Positions 1-8,560 of a DNA stretch of 34,938 bases are shown piece after piece. A program made the position numbers and the translations under genes. How positions within the stretch are numbered: the stretch's first letter is position 1; the number at the start of each line of letters is the position of its first letter. The DNA comes from Nitrospirota bacterium (GTDB lineage Bacteria > Nitrospirota > Thermodesulfovibrionia > Thermodesulfovibrionales > Magnetobacteriaceae). The stretch lies in contig JADFXD010000026.1 of the NCBI GenBank assembly GCA_015233725.1, forward strand, positions 1-34,938. The letters are read 5' to 3'. Below the pieces are notes generated by a model that was not told the DNA's origin, searched no databases, and saw nothing but the letters and a program-made list of their open reading frames with translations.

Positions 1-130
1 TTACCAATGTCCCCTGCAGAGGCTACAAGATATAACGAACGTACAACAATAGAAGGTAGTCCTGCAGTGATAGTGATATTCAATCCCCCTACCTTGATGG
101 GAGGAACTATGTGAGGGTGTTAATTTGACG
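1..130 (+). pseudogene. possible decayed transposase C-terminal fragment at the window edge
   Basis: Frame 1 reads from the window edge to a stop at 112-114 and contains YNERTTIE, which resembles the conserved Y-x-x-R-x-x-x-E segment near the C-terminus of DDE transposases of the IS4/IS1634 type. In frame 3 the same stretch ends with DGRNYVRV, similar to the GRxxVRVRG segment that normally follows in such proteins. The two pieces are in different frames and the middle does not read well, so this would be a degraded remnant. The match is by eye and short; a chance resemblance is quite possible. No inverted repeat is visible because the fragment starts at the edge. Confidence 0.22.
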
Positions 131-181
131 GTCACCACTACTTATGCAGGACTACCCTTTTTTTTTACTTCTCTACTTTTT

Positions 182-1780
182 TTACGTTGATGCTTGGAAC
201 CTGGATGCTGTCAGGGGGGTGTGTTCTGGTCTCAGTTGTTTTATCTTGTGGTTGGGATTGGCGCTTAGGTGTAGGAGTATCTTGAAGATGGTCTCCACGT
301 CGTTGGGGAGGTTTATGGCGTTGGCGGTATCCTCGGCGGTGTAGCTGACGGTTGGATTGCCTCTGAGGAGGGAGAGTATCGCCTGTTGGAGCTTGACGAC
401 CTTTCCGGCCTCTTTCTTGCCTGCCTCAACGCCTGGCTGGTGGTATGCGTTGATGTTGATGAGGCTGGCGTACAGACCCACTGCCCGTTCGTACAGGGCA
501 ACGAGGACGCCAAAGGAAAACGGGTCTATCTTGTCAATGGTTATGGTCATTGATTCCCTGGCGTTGCCATAGAGGGCGCTGCGGGTGCCAAGCAGGAAGG
601 CACTCAGGAAGTCCCCCGTGGTGAAGTCCGTCTCGACCTGCATGGAGGGGGTGTTTCTGTCCTTGAGTACCTCGACAAAGGTGACAAAGAAGTTGTTGAC
701 GCCGTCGCGGAGTTGTTGGATGTAGGCGTGTTGGTCGGTGGTGCCCTTGTTGCCGTAGACGGTTATGCCCTGATTGACGAGCTTGCCGTCGCTGTCGAGT
801 TCCTTGCCCAGGGACTCCATAATAAGCTGCTGGAGGTACTTCGTAAAGAGCTGGAGGCGGTCTTTGTAGGGCAGGATGACCATGTCGCGGCTTCCACATC
901 CATTGGTTGCGTGATACCACATCAGCGCCAGGATGGCTGAAGGATTGGCCAGGGCGTCCTTGGTGCGCGTGACCTCATCGCACAACCGGGCACCGGCGAG
1001 TATGGCGTCAACGTCCAGTCCCTGAAGCGCCGCCGGCAACAGTCCAACCGCCGAGGTCTCCGAGGTGCGTCCTCCTACCCAGTCCCACATGGGGAAGCGC
1101 TGTATCCAGCGCTCGGCGATGGCTATCTTGTCGAGGTTGCTGTCCTTGCCGGTTACGGCCACGGCGGCTCTGGCGAAATCCAGTCCTTGTGCCGTATATG
1201 CCGCCTTTGCCTCGAGCATTCCGTTGCGGGTCTCCACGGTGCCGCCGCTCTTGGATATGACCACGGTGAGGGTCTCGGACAACCCCGTGCCGATTTGCCC
1301 TAGGACGTAGTCCATACCATCGGGGTCGGTGTTGTCGAAGAAGTAGGGTGTCATCGGGTCGTTGGGATTGCCCAGGGCGTTTGCGGCAAACTGCGGCCCC
1401 AGCGCCGACCCCCCGATGCCTACAACGAGCACCTTGGTAAAGGGCTTACCTGCCTGTGAGGTGATCCCTCCGGAGTGGATGGCCCTTGTGAATGTCTTTA
1501 TGGCCGTGAGGGTCTCCTCGATCTCCGTCCTGAGCTCAGGGGTTGGGGCCAGGGCGGGGTTGCGCAGCCAGTAGTGGCCGACCATGCGCTGCTCGTCGGG
1601 GTTTGCTATTGCGCCTGCCTCCAGGGTATCCATTGCGCTGAAGGCCTTTTGGATGAGAGGCCTCATCTGGTCAAAGAAGCCGTCCTTAAAGTTCATCCTG
1701 CTGATGTCAAGTGTGAGGCCAAGTTGTCTGTTGTCAAATAAGTACGTCTTGTAGCGCTGCCATAGTTCTATAGGGTTCAT
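182..1780 (-). CDS. pgi: glucose-6-phosphate isomerase
   Basis: Interconverts glucose-6-phosphate and fructose-6-phosphate in the cytoplasm (glycolysis/gluconeogenesis). The 532-residue product is full length for the family. It has the two SIS-type sugar-phosphate binding halves: [13 protein letters not shown] in the first half, the phosphate-binding SKSGGTVET motif, and the family signature region [15 protein letters not shown]. The ATG at 1780 has a good ribosome binding site (AAGGAG, about 6 nt upstream). The gene is transcribed leftward and is divergent from cooC; a copy of the hairpin-repeat element lies between the two. Base composition is GC-rich like the other core genes here. No obvious operon partner is visible to the left before the window ends. 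Confidence 0.96.
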   Translation of the reverse strand: MNPIELWQRYKTYLFDNRQLGLTLDISRMNFKDGFFDQMRPLIQKAFSAMDTLEAGAIANPDEQRMVGHYWLRNPALAPTPELRTEIEETLTAIKTFTRAIHSGGITSQAGKPFTKVLVVGIGGSALGPQFAANALGNPNDPMTPYFFDNTDPDGMDYVLGQIGTGLSETLTVVISKSGGTVETRNGMLEAKAAYTAQGLDFARAAVAVTGKDSNLDKIAIAERWIQRFPMWDWVGGRTSETSAVGLLPAALQGLDVDAILAGARLCDEVTRTKDALANPSAILALMWYHATNGCGSRDMVILPYKDRLQLFTKYLQQLIMESLGKELDSDGKLVNQGITVYGNKGTTDQHAYIQQLRDGVNNFFVTFVEVLKDRNTPSMQVETDFTTGDFLSAFLLGTRSALYGNARESMTITIDKIDPFSFGVLVALYERAVGLYASLININAYHQPGVEAGKKEAGKVVKLQQAILSLLRGNPTVSYTAEDTANAINLPNDVETIFKILLHLSANPNHKIKQLRPEHTPLTASRFQAST

Positions 1781-1889
1781 TGAGTTCTCCTTAAGAGTTT
1801 GTATTTTTCATGTTAGTCGTGATAGACTATAGTAATTTAACATATTGTAATAGCTCAGGTATACAATAGACGCATGCAAGAGATATTAA

Positions 1890-2010
1890 TGGGTCAAGGG
1901 CACTGGTGCCCTTGCAGGGGGTTCTAAAGGGGCCAGGAGCGTGCCTTGAGCGGTAAAGAAGCAGCGCCGCCCCTTTCTTTCTTCTTCCCTCGTATATAAT
2001 TAATAGTGGG
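1890..2010 (+). repeat. hairpin-repeat element, copy 1 (with insert; tail carries a -10 box)
   Basis: First hairpin AAGGGCAC-TG-GTGCCCTT, linker GGGTTCTAAA, then a second GC hairpin interrupted by an insert containing CCAGGAGCG and GCGGTAAAGAAG, then a pyrimidine tract TTTCTTTCTTCTTCCC. The same insert occurs in copy 5 (20646-20765), so the two form a subfamily. Beyond the pyrimidine tract the sequence TATATAATTA...TGGG..AGGT is shared with copy 2. It lies between divergent pgi and cooC, with its end about 10-20 bp from the cooC start. Confidence 0.85.
1972..2000 (+). promoter_or_regulatory. candidate -10 region of cooC, inside the repeat-element tail
   Basis: A perfect TATAAT lies at 1995-2000, 19 bp upstream of the cooC ATG. 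The -35 region (1972-1977) is pyrimidine-rich and does not match the consensus, so recognition would depend on the -10 box. The TATATAATTA segment recurs after the pyrimidine tract of copy 2 of the repeat element, which suggests the element itself carries it. Confidence 0.35.
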
Positions 2011-2019
2011 TAGGTTTTT

Positions 2020-2781
2020 ATGTCTCAGATAATAGCATTTTCGGGTAAGGGTGGTACGGGCAAGACGACGCTTGCGGGGCTTACGATAAGGTACCTGATG
2101 GAGAAGACGGGCAAGGCGATCCTGGCCGTGGATGCGGACAGCAACTCGTGTCTGAATGAGGCCCTTGGGGTGTTGGTTCATGCCACGATCGGTGGAATCC
2201 GCGAAAACGCCCTGGCCACGATACGCACGGGGCAACGACCCGGGGGGTTGAGCACGGAGGAGATATTTGATTACCAGGTGCAGACCTCCATCGTTGAGTC
2301 CAGGGGGTTTGACCTGTTGGTTATGGGGCGACCGGAGGGGCCTGGCTGCTACTGTGCGGCCAACAACATCATCCGCAAGTACACAGACAAACTGGCCGAT
2401 GATTACTCCTACGTGGTCATCGACAACGAGGCCGGTATGGAGCACCTCAGTCGGCGTACTGCGCATAAGGTAAGTATCATGTTTACCGTGAGCGACCCCA
2501 CCGTCAAGGGGATCAAGACGGCAAGACGCATAAACGAACTGATAAACGAGCTCGGTCTTGACATCGGCAACAGGCAACTGATCATCAACCGGGTGAGGTC
2601 CACCGAGGGCAGCGCCTTAAAGGAGGTCGCAGAGGCAGATGGCTTGACGGTCGCCGGTATGGTACCGGACGATGGCGTTATATTCTCGCTTGACCTCAAT
2701 GGAAAGCCCGTCTTTGACATCCCGGTGGAGTCGGTGTCGCTACAGGCGGTGTACAGCATCCTCGATACCGTGTTGGCGTAG
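2020..2781 (+). CDS. cooC: CooC-type carbon monoxide dehydrogenase accessory ATPase
   Basis: A MinD/SIMIBI-class P-loop ATPase that assists nickel insertion into the C-cluster of anaerobic carbon monoxide dehydrogenase, in the cytoplasm. The 253-residue product shows the deviant Walker A GKGGTGKT at residues 9-16, the Switch I-like VDAD (residues 37-40), the CooC-specific Cys-x-Cys at residues 110 and 112 (GCYCAAN) that binds metal at the dimer interface, and the IDNEAGMEH motif near residue 134. The length is normal for CooC. No CO dehydrogenase (cooS/acsA) or acetyl-CoA synthase gene lies in the window, so its target must be elsewhere. The ATG at 2020 is preceded by a weak GGTAGG site. Other MinD-like nickel-maturation ATPases are the alternative, but the CxC motif argues for CooC. 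Confidence 0.9.
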   Translation: MSQIIAFSGKGGTGKTTLAGLTIRYLMEKTGKAILAVDADSNSCLNEALGVLVHATIGGIRENALATIRTGQRPGGLSTEEIFDYQVQTSIVESRGFDLLVMGRPEGPGCYCAANNIIRKYTDKLADDYSYVVIDNEAGMEHLSRRTAHKVSIMFTVSDPTVKGIKTARRINELINELGLDIGNRQLIINRVRSTEGSALKEVAEADGLTVAGMVPDDGVIFSLDLNGKPVFDIPVESVSLQAVYSILDTVLA

Positions 2782-2842
2782 GGGGGGGGGAGGTATTTTT
2801 TTTTATAAAATTTATTTACAGTATGAAAACTTGAATTCTTTT

Positions 2843-2953
2843 ATGGATAAAATAAAAGATGATGATGATTTTGTGAAAAAATGGTTGGAGATTGAAAAAA
2901 AGAATACTGAAAAGAAGCGTGAAAGACAGAAGGAGTTGCGTGAGGTTGCGTAA
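2843..2953 (+). CDS. possible small ORF, perhaps a truncated gene start
   Basis: A 36-codon AT-rich ORF encoding a highly charged helical peptide (DKIKDDDDFVKKWLEIEKK...). It has no clear ribosome binding site. The composition resembles the charged helix that precedes the catalytic domain in some minimal nucleotidyltransferase (MNT-type) proteins, and the reading frame after the stop stays protein-like for a while, so it may be the remnant of a longer gene. This is a weak guess. It sits between cooC and the end of the convergent DUF401 gene. Confidence 0.2.
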   Translation: MDKIKDDDDFVKKWLEIEKKNTEKKRERQKELREVA

Positions 2954-3022
2954 AGAACAGTCGCAAAACAGTCAGGCAATATTAGTGCCTTGTTGTTTGC
3001 CTATTTTTCGAAAACTCGAGGA

Positions 3023-4219
3023 TTATCTGTATACATTTAAGATCACGTATTGCACCACTGACACTATAAAGATCAGTAATACGGCTGGTAGTATTTTTTT
3101 GTATATCCCCATCATGTCAGCCTTGAAAAACTCCCTTGTCAGTATCAGACACACGTGTACGGGGGAGAGTAACACACCGATGAAGCCACAGGCAAAGGCC
3201 AGGGAATAGGCATATGGCGTCATTGTGGGCATATTCATAAGCAGGGGGAAGGTGCTACCGACAAAGGCCAGCGTAAATCCCGTCAGGAAGCCGCTGACAA
3301 ATGGCAGGATCATCAGTATAGACAACACGGGGATATGGTACTGGATGAAGACCTTGTTTAGATTTCCAACCGCGCCAGAGGACTCAAGTGTATCTTTAAA
3401 GAGGACCACCCCAAGGATCAACACTATGAGTTCCAGCGAAAAGCCGTATCTCAACACCTTGACAACGGCCTTGAGGTCATACCGGTAGTACAAGAACATC
3501 ATGGATACCACAGCGACCAGCCCAATGGACAACCTAATCTTAAACACCATGACCATGACAATGAGCGCCACCAGCGGCAGAAAGCTCAGGAGGCCTCTTT
3601 TCTGAGTCCTGGTCTCAACGTTAAATGTCCCTTTTACGCCCTTCATGCTAAACAGAGGCCCCACTATGAGCATCGTGATGGCGAGGCTGAGATTGAGGGT
3701 AAAAAACCGCCTCGCCCCGATGCCTGTCATCAGGGATGCAAGCACTATGCCCGGATACAGCGGCAATATAAACTCCCACGGATGTCTGTACCAGTAGTTG
3801 GTAAAGGCCTTGTCCTCGGGCGACAGACCAAGCCCCTTTGCCGACTCCTCTACCATCGGGCACGAAAAGTACGCCCCACCCACCGATGGCAGCATCCCTA
3901 TCAGCAGGGGCATGGAGATCATCACAAAGCGCTTCTTTTTCAATATCCCGCGCATGGTGTCAGACATCCGTTTCAGGATGTTGTGTTCTCTGAGTATCAT
4001 CTCAAACATGCGAATGAAGGTCAGGGCCACGGTCAGCTCTATTGTCACGGATGAGATTATGGAGCCGTACATGGTCTTGAGTATGTTAGCGGGCGTCATC
4101 AGGTACAACAGGCATATCAGCGCCGACGCCATCAACAGGACATATCCGACGTTGTATTTCCTGCGCAGCAACAGCACGATGGCCGCGAAGGTCAACGCTA
4201 TCCTTGCGATGTCATACAC
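3023..4219 (-). CDS. DUF401 family integral membrane protein
   Basis: A 398-residue polytopic membrane protein with about ten hydrophobic segments, matching the DUF401 family, whose members look like secondary transporters of the broad DcuC/GntP/CitMHS kind. Recognisable features are LLIGMLPSVGGAYFSCPMVE around residue 105, the NYWYRHPWEF stretch that follows, and the C-terminal GFLTGFTLAFVGSTFPL region. The substrate is unknown. The start is GTG at 4219, because GGAGG lies 5 nt upstream and the nearby ATG triplets are out of frame. It stands alone, convergent with cooC and followed upstream by the toxin-antitoxin pair. Its GC-rich composition agrees with core genes. Confidence 0.85.
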   Translation of the reverse strand: MYDIARIALTFAAIVLLLRRKYNVGYVLLMASALICLLYLMTPANILKTMYGSIISSVTIELTVALTFIRMFEMILREHNILKRMSDTMRGILKKKRFVMISMPLLIGMLPSVGGAYFSCPMVEESAKGLGLSPEDKAFTNYWYRHPWEFILPLYPGIVLASLMTGIGARRFFTLNLSLAITMLIVGPLFSMKGVKGTFNVETRTQKRGLLSFLPLVALIVMVMVFKIRLSIGLVAVVSMMFLYYRYDLKAVVKVLRYGFSLELIVLILGVVLFKDTLESSGAVGNLNKVFIQYHIPVLSILMILPFVSGFLTGFTLAFVGSTFPLLMNMPTMTPYAYSLAFACGFIGVLLSPVHVCLILTREFFKADMMGIYKKILPAVLLIFIVSVVQYVILNVYR

Positions 4220-4261
4220 ATAGACCTCCGTCTTGTATTTATTGATTTTAACAACATTTTT

Positions 4262-4528
4262 TTAAGGAAAAAACCTGTATATCTCTCTTCTGTGAAGCAC
4301 TCGCCTGAATTCAACCGTATCGTTGTCAATGAATATACCGACTCTATAATCACCTACACGAATCTTATAGAAACTATCTTGGTTTTTCAACTTTGAAATC
4401 ATAGCGAAAAACACATCGACATTTTTAGATGGTAGTTTCTCAAAAACAAGGTTTTCTACCAATTCCCTGAAAGGTTTAGGTACAATTGCAAGGTCTTTAA
4501 AAAATCTCTTGCCGTATTGGAATTTCAA
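4262..4528 (-). CDS. RelE/ParE-superfamily toxin
   Basis: An 88-residue basic protein with the RelE/ParE fold pattern: an N-terminal KRFFKDLAIVP helix segment, then KIRVGDYRVGIFIDNDTVEF and a C-terminal RRVLHRREIYRFFP. In RelE-type toxins the residues in this GDYR...RREIY region serve mRNA cleavage on the ribosome; ParE-type members instead poison gyrase, and the sequence alone does not decide. It is the second gene of a two-gene operon: its start overlaps the end of the upstream antitoxin by 4 bp, the normal translational coupling of type II systems. It is AT-rich compared with neighbouring core genes. Confidence 0.85.
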   Translation of the reverse strand: MKFQYGKRFFKDLAIVPKPFRELVENLVFEKLPSKNVDVFFAMISKLKNQDSFYKIRVGDYRVGIFIDNDTVEFRRVLHRREIYRFFP

Positions 4529-4725
4529 TCTTTGTCCAGGGTACTATAGAATCTCTTTGCCTCATCAAGGTCAAGCATTTCAGTGTCATTGTCATCAGTC
4601 ATAAGGCGATAGAGTCCATAATCCTCGATTATTTCTTCAATCTTGTTAAAAGTATCTATGTCTATCTCCACTGCAAGCCTGTTGTTGTCTTCATCAACGA
4701 TATACTTTTTAATTATGTTAAGCAT
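4525..4725 (-). CDS. antitoxin of the RelE-like pair
   Basis: A 66-residue acidic protein encoded immediately upstream of, and overlapping by 4 bp, the RelE-like toxin. The N-terminus (IIKKYIVDEDNNRLAVEIDIDTFNKIEEII) resembles the short beta-hairpin plus helix of Phd/YefM-like or related antitoxins, and the acidic C-terminal tail would wrap the basic toxin. The ATG at 4725 has a strong ribosome binding site (GGAGG with 8 nt spacing). As usual for type II systems, the antitoxin, alone or with the toxin, probably represses the operon promoter. Confidence 0.75.
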   Translation of the reverse strand: MLNIIKKYIVDEDNNRLAVEIDIDTFNKIEEIIEDYGLYRLMTDDNDTEMLDLDEAKRFYSTLDKD

Positions 4726-4785
4726 AGCCTATACCTCCATCAGGGCATTGAGGCCCTTTTTAATATTGCCGATATTTATCGCACG

Positions 4786-6261
4786 TCATTTCTGCAGGTA
4801 TGCCCTCACTGCCGAGAGCGCCTCCTGCCTTGAGTTGATTGTGCCCTCAAGGGCCTTGTCGTTTATGTGTTCCAGTATCAATCGGAATTCTGGCGATGGT
4901 CTCAGTCCAAAGCCTTCGATCAGGTCATGGCCGGTGATAAACCTTGGCGCCTGCGCACGGGGCATGTACTGCTCGTGGTAGAACCTCAGTATGTGTTGAG
5001 CCATCTGGATAATCTCATCTCTATAGGATAACGTCTTTGCCTGGGTATCTGCAAGGGCTATGATTATCAGGGCGTATATTTCTGTGCTGACCTTGTTTAA
5101 CAGCCTGACCATCACCCTCTTGTTGCCGGTGATTTCAGGGGAAAAGGTGGGGTTGAGCCTCATGCCCAGCGACTGTAAGGAGCTAATCTGATGATTCAAG
5201 ACGAGCTTGGAGGTTAGTTCGACCTCCCGCTGAGATGCCTTAAATCGCAGGAGGATATCCCTGGTCATTTCGGCGCCGACCCGACTGTGGTCGTAGAAAG
5301 TAACCTGTCCGTCGTCGGCAACTGCCCTTGTTGCGGGCTTTCCGATGTCGTGAAGCAGGACGGCCAACTTGAGGATGGCCATCGTAGTCGGTGGGCAATG
5401 GAGGTACTGCCTGAAGCGCTCTGGATATGGGAGGCCCCTGCCATCGAGGTCGTTGATTTCGGCCTCGGCTGCCTCGTAGGCGGCCATCGTGTGCTGCAAC
5501 ACATCGAGGTTGTGGTGCCTGTTCTGCGTAACTGCCTTTGTGGCATGTAGCTCCGGGATCAGCTCAAACAGGAGGGCGTTGTCGGTCATCGAGGCAATGG
5601 CCGCAGTGGAGTTGGCTGTGGCGAGGATCGCCTTTAACTCGCTCCATATCCTCTCAACGGCAGCCCTGTGGATCAGCGTCTTTAGCTCGGTGATCGTGTT
5701 TAGGGTATCGGGCTCGATCCGGAATCCGAGTTGGGCGCTAAAGCGATATGCCCGTAAGAGCCTCAAGGGGTCGTCGATGAGGTTCTCCCTGTTGACCATC
5801 CTGATGACACCTCCTCTGAGGTCGTCAATCCCTCCGGTGACGTCCACTATCCTGGCTACGAGGTTGGGGGTGTTGTCTGAGAGGGCGTCCAAGGGCATGG
5901 CAAGGGCGTTGATCGTAAAGTCCCTGCTCAACAGGTCTGTCTTAAGGCAGCCACCGCGCAGGGTGGTAAAGTCAACGGTGGCATCTCCCTTTACGCCTGG
6001 GGTGGCCCACCCCTTGACGACCCTGGCCGTAGGTATCCGCTCATGGAGCCACACGAAGCTGCCTCTGACCTCGGCGGCAAATGCCCTCGCCACCGTGACA
6101 GGGTCGGCGCTTATGGCAACGTCCACGTCCTTGAGGGCGCGCCCCATCAGGATGTCCCTGACCGTGCCGCCGACGACATACATCTCAGCGTCGGGGCAGG
6201 CCCCCTGCAGGAAGTCAACGAGCCGCCTGTAGAGGCTGTTTAATCGAATATCTCCACGCAC
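4786..6261 (-). CDS. cca: CCA tRNA nucleotidyltransferase / poly(A) polymerase family protein with HD domain
   Basis: A class II nucleotidyltransferase that most likely adds or repairs the 3'-CCA of tRNAs. The 491-residue protein has the head motif GGTVRD (residues 31-36), the metal-binding DVD pair (residues 45 and 47), the arginine-rich RNA and nucleotide-recognition region (DDPLRLLRAYRF; RAAVERIWSEL), and a C-terminal HD phosphohydrolase domain with LLHDIGKP near residue 310. The poly(A) polymerase subgroup shares the architecture and cannot be excluded. The tRNA-Thr gene in this window does not encode CCA, so such an enzyme is needed. The start is GTG at 6261, exactly after the TGA of the AriB-like gene (TGAGTG), with no obvious ribosome binding site, which suggests translational coupling. 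It is GC-rich, unlike the AT-rich genes directly upstream. Confidence 0.88.
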   Translation of the reverse strand: MRGDIRLNSLYRRLVDFLQGACPDAEMYVVGGTVRDILMGRALKDVDVAISADPVTVARAFAAEVRGSFVWLHERIPTARVVKGWATPGVKGDATVDFTTLRGGCLKTDLLSRDFTINALAMPLDALSDNTPNLVARIVDVTGGIDDLRGGVIRMVNRENLIDDPLRLLRAYRFSAQLGFRIEPDTLNTITELKTLIHRAAVERIWSELKAILATANSTAAIASMTDNALLFELIPELHATKAVTQNRHHNLDVLQHTMAAYEAAEAEINDLDGRGLPYPERFRQYLHCPPTTMAILKLAVLLHDIGKPATRAVADDGQVTFYDHSRVGAEMTRDILLRFKASQREVELTSKLVLNHQISSLQSLGMRLNPTFSPEITGNKRVMVRLLNKVSTEIYALIIIALADTQAKTLSYRDEIIQMAQHILRFYHEQYMPRAQAPRFITGHDLIEGFGLRPSPEFRLILEHINDKALEGTINSRQEALSAVRAYLQK

Positions 6262-7116
6262 TCAGGCTTGTTTTTGTTTAAATACTTTAAACGCGTTGTT
6301 ATTGTCTTCCCATGCGCGGATTGATCTGTAGATTTCAGAATAAGAGAAGTATCTAAAGGCATAAGTTACCGCTAATTTTTCTTTAATATCTTCTGTATCC
6401 ATGCTGTTGACGAATAGTTTTTCACTCCATATAGACAGAATAGCAATTAAATCTTTCCCACGACATACTTGCCAAACATCATAATTAAGAGTCATTTTAG
6501 AATTGATGTCAGTTTCTAAATCACTTTCATTGAATGTCAATTCTGTTCTTGTGTTGGACACTACATTTCTTATCATTTCCTTTACATCAATTGATAATGT
6601 CGCATGATCAATAAACGATTCATATTTAATCTTTTCAAAATTTAAGTATAGTTGTTTTATAGATGAAATCCAGAGTAGATATCCAATAGGTAGTGCATTT
6701 TTAATGAGTAAATCAAGAATTTCTACAGGAGGTTTATTCACTTCTTCTGGAGAACAGACTTCAGAAATAAAGTTATCAAATGCCTTGGATTTTAAAATCA
6801 TCGTTTCAATATCATGTGTGTCTGTCATGAATAAATTTTTACTTGTTATAGTATAATTCTCTAAATGCCAAAAATCAGCATCAACAATAGCCAGGACTCT
6901 ATTAAAGTTATCTCTTTCAAGAATCTCAAGAATTTTTATTACCTTATCTTTGCCATGCCCAGGCTCAATCTTACATTTTGAGTCATCAATAAAATCTTCA
7001 TATACACGCTTATCAGTTTTTCCCTCAACAATTAACCAAGAACCTTTGTGTTTATCCATTCTGACTTTGTCTGCCACACTACTTGGAGCTCTTTGATCTT
7101 TCATATGATATTTCAT
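6262..7116 (-). CDS. DUF4435/Toprim protein, PARIS AriB-like effector
   Basis: A 284-residue protein with a Toprim-like N-terminal half: the conserved glutamate in LIVEGKTDKRVYE (Glu31) and the metal-binding DxD in AIVDADFW (Asp79, Asp81). This is the DUF4435 pattern. In PARIS defence systems the DUF4435 partner, AriB, is released from the AriA ATPase on sensing a phage anti-restriction protein and then acts as a toxic nuclease against tRNA; that role is inferred here from family and gene order. Its start overlaps the stop of the upstream ATPase gene by 4 bp (ATGA), so the two are translationally coupled. A second in-frame ATG 12 nt downstream is also possible. The gene is strongly AT-rich, consistent with horizontal acquisition. 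Confidence 0.72.
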   Translation of the reverse strand: MKYHMKDQRAPSSVADKVRMDKHKGSWLIVEGKTDKRVYEDFIDDSKCKIEPGHGKDKVIKILEILERDNFNRVLAIVDADFWHLENYTITSKNLFMTDTHDIETMILKSKAFDNFISEVCSPEEVNKPPVEILDLLIKNALPIGYLLWISSIKQLYLNFEKIKYESFIDHATLSIDVKEMIRNVVSNTRTELTFNESDLETDINSKMTLNYDVWQVCRGKDLIAILSIWSEKLFVNSMDTEDIKEKLAVTYAFRYFSYSEIYRSIRAWEDNNNAFKVFKQKQA

Positions 7117-8303
7117 ATTTCAGGACCTTCCAGCGCTATTGTCAAATCCCAGTAATCATTAATAATGTCGGGAGAGTGTGTTGCAATCAAGACATCAAAG
7201 TTTGCAAGTTTTGTGATCTTTTTCAAATCGTTTAAGAATTCATTCTGCCACATTATATGCAAGGATATTTCAGGTTCATCGATTAAAACAAGCGTATCCT
7301 TATCTGGCGAAACTTCAAATAACAACTCATAGGTAATAACTAACTCATTTTGCTCGCCGGAAGACAAATCGTCAGGCAGTAGACGTTTACCATTTGCACT
7401 TAAAAAACGAAAACCAAAACTTTTATGAGTTTTCATAGTTTTATAAAGAAATCTTTTATTTATTATCTCTTGAAAAAGTTCTATTTTTGCTTGTATATCA
7501 TCAAATATGGCAAGTTTTTTCTCCATATCTTCGGCATACACTGATAGTACATTTTTGTTTTGGTCATCAATCTCAGGCATATCTATTTTCTCTTTTGTAT
7601 CAAAAATGCCAGCTAATACGAGCATTAATCTTTTAAGCTCTAAAGACAGTAATTTAGTCTTTAACTCGTCTATAGTAATATTGGGACTATTATTCTCAGC
7701 TAATCTTTTGGGAAACGTCCTGTCAAGCTCCTGTGCTAATGACGCATACTCAGTTAGTTTTTCTTGGATAGATGCTTCAAGTTTTTTCGAGTATTCAACA
7801 ACAACAGATAACATCTCAGGTTGTGAAGGTTTTAAATATTCTTCAATAAGGTTTTTAGGTCGTATATCTTGTATTTTAAACAGCCGTTGAGTTTCTATAA
7901 AACGAACAGAAAGTGATTTCTTTATCTCATTTAACCATGTAAGTGTATCGATAGTCGGCGATGGAAATCCTAGTCCTTCTTTGGGTTTAGCAAACGGTTT
8001 AAATTTAAATGGTTCACCAAATGTGTATCCAAGTTGTATATCGATGTCCTTAATGTCTTCAGGGGTATTTTTAACGATACTAAGGATACCTGTGTTATCA
8101 AATCTAATAGTTAGTTCGCTAAAAGGGATAACCCAAGTTTTATGATAATTGCCATTTAAAAAACCATTAATTATTTCAAGCATAACCGTCTTGCCAAAAC
8201 CATTTGGACCATGAATAATTGTAATGTGCTCATCTGTATTTATTGGAATCTTATGATCAAAGATGCCAAACAATCCCTTTATTTCAATTTCTTTTATCTT
8301 CAT
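7113..8303 (-). CDS. ABC-type/AAA ATPase, PARIS AriA-like
   Basis: A 396-residue SMC/ABC-like ATPase. It shows Walker A GPNGFGKT (residues 32-39), an alpha-helical middle part (roughly residues 170-290) that could form a coiled coil, the ABC signature LSSGEQNEL (about residue 313), Walker B TLVLIDEPE (Asp342, Glu343) and the H-loop ATHSPD (His376). This is the arrangement of AAA_15/AAA_21 ATPases such as AriA, OLD and related defence ATPases. The DUF4435 gene directly downstream with a 4-bp overlap is the hallmark of PARIS. AriA is thought to form an ATPase scaffold that holds AriB inactive. The ATG at 8303 follows a GAGAGGT site. It is somewhat short for AriA, so a related two-gene ATPase/Toprim system is the main alternative. 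Confidence 0.75.
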   Translation of the reverse strand: MKIKEIEIKGLFGIFDHKIPINTDEHITIIHGPNGFGKTVMLEIINGFLNGNYHKTWVIPFSELTIRFDNTGILSIVKNTPEDIKDIDIQLGYTFGEPFKFKPFAKPKEGLGFPSPTIDTLTWLNEIKKSLSVRFIETQRLFKIQDIRPKNLIEEYLKPSQPEMLSVVVEYSKKLEASIQEKLTEYASLAQELDRTFPKRLAENNSPNITIDELKTKLLSLELKRLMLVLAGIFDTKEKIDMPEIDDQNKNVLSVYAEDMEKKLAIFDDIQAKIELFQEIINKRFLYKTMKTHKSFGFRFLSANGKRLLPDDLSSGEQNELVITYELLFEVSPDKDTLVLIDEPEISLHIMWQNEFLNDLKKITKLANFDVLIATHSPDIINDYWDLTIALEGPEI

Positions 8304-8455
8304 CTTGGTTTACCTCTCTATCAGCCCAATTAAAAAAAGTTTCTTACTTTTATTAAAGTTACAACAAGTCTACACTTTTTGTCAACAGAATAATTATAGG
8401 CGCACTTGGGTGTAAGTACATGGACAAAAGTTTTTATATAACATTATGATTGAGC

Positions 8456-8560
8456 ATTATGGGGTCAAGGGGACTGCTCCCCTTGCAGGGGGTTCTGAAG
8501 GGGGGCGGAGCCGCCCCTTTTTTTCTTCTCTTCTTTTATATAATTACTTATGGGCAGGTA
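8456..8560 (+). repeat. hairpin-repeat element, copy 2
   Basis: ATTATGGGGTCAAGGGGA-CTGC-TCCCCTTGCAGGGG, linker GGTTCTGAA, second hairpin GGGGCGGAGCCGCCCC, pyrimidine tract with seven T, then TATATAATTA...TGGGCAGGT as in copy 1. It occupies most of the 362-bp gap between the AriA-like gene and the methyltransferase gene. Upstream, GTAAGTACATGGACA at 8412 also precedes copy 9, so the mobile unit may extend further on this side. Nothing else was recognised in the gap. Confidence 0.85.

Noticed and set aside
1924-2577. A 217-codon minus-strand ORF
   Set aside because: It lies antisense to cooC and runs through a repeat element; the translation is low-complexity and resembles no protein.
5489-6232. 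A 247-codon plus-strand ORF
   Set aside because: It is antisense to the well-supported CCA-adding-type nucleotidyltransferase, has no family motifs and arises from the GC-rich codon pattern of that gene.
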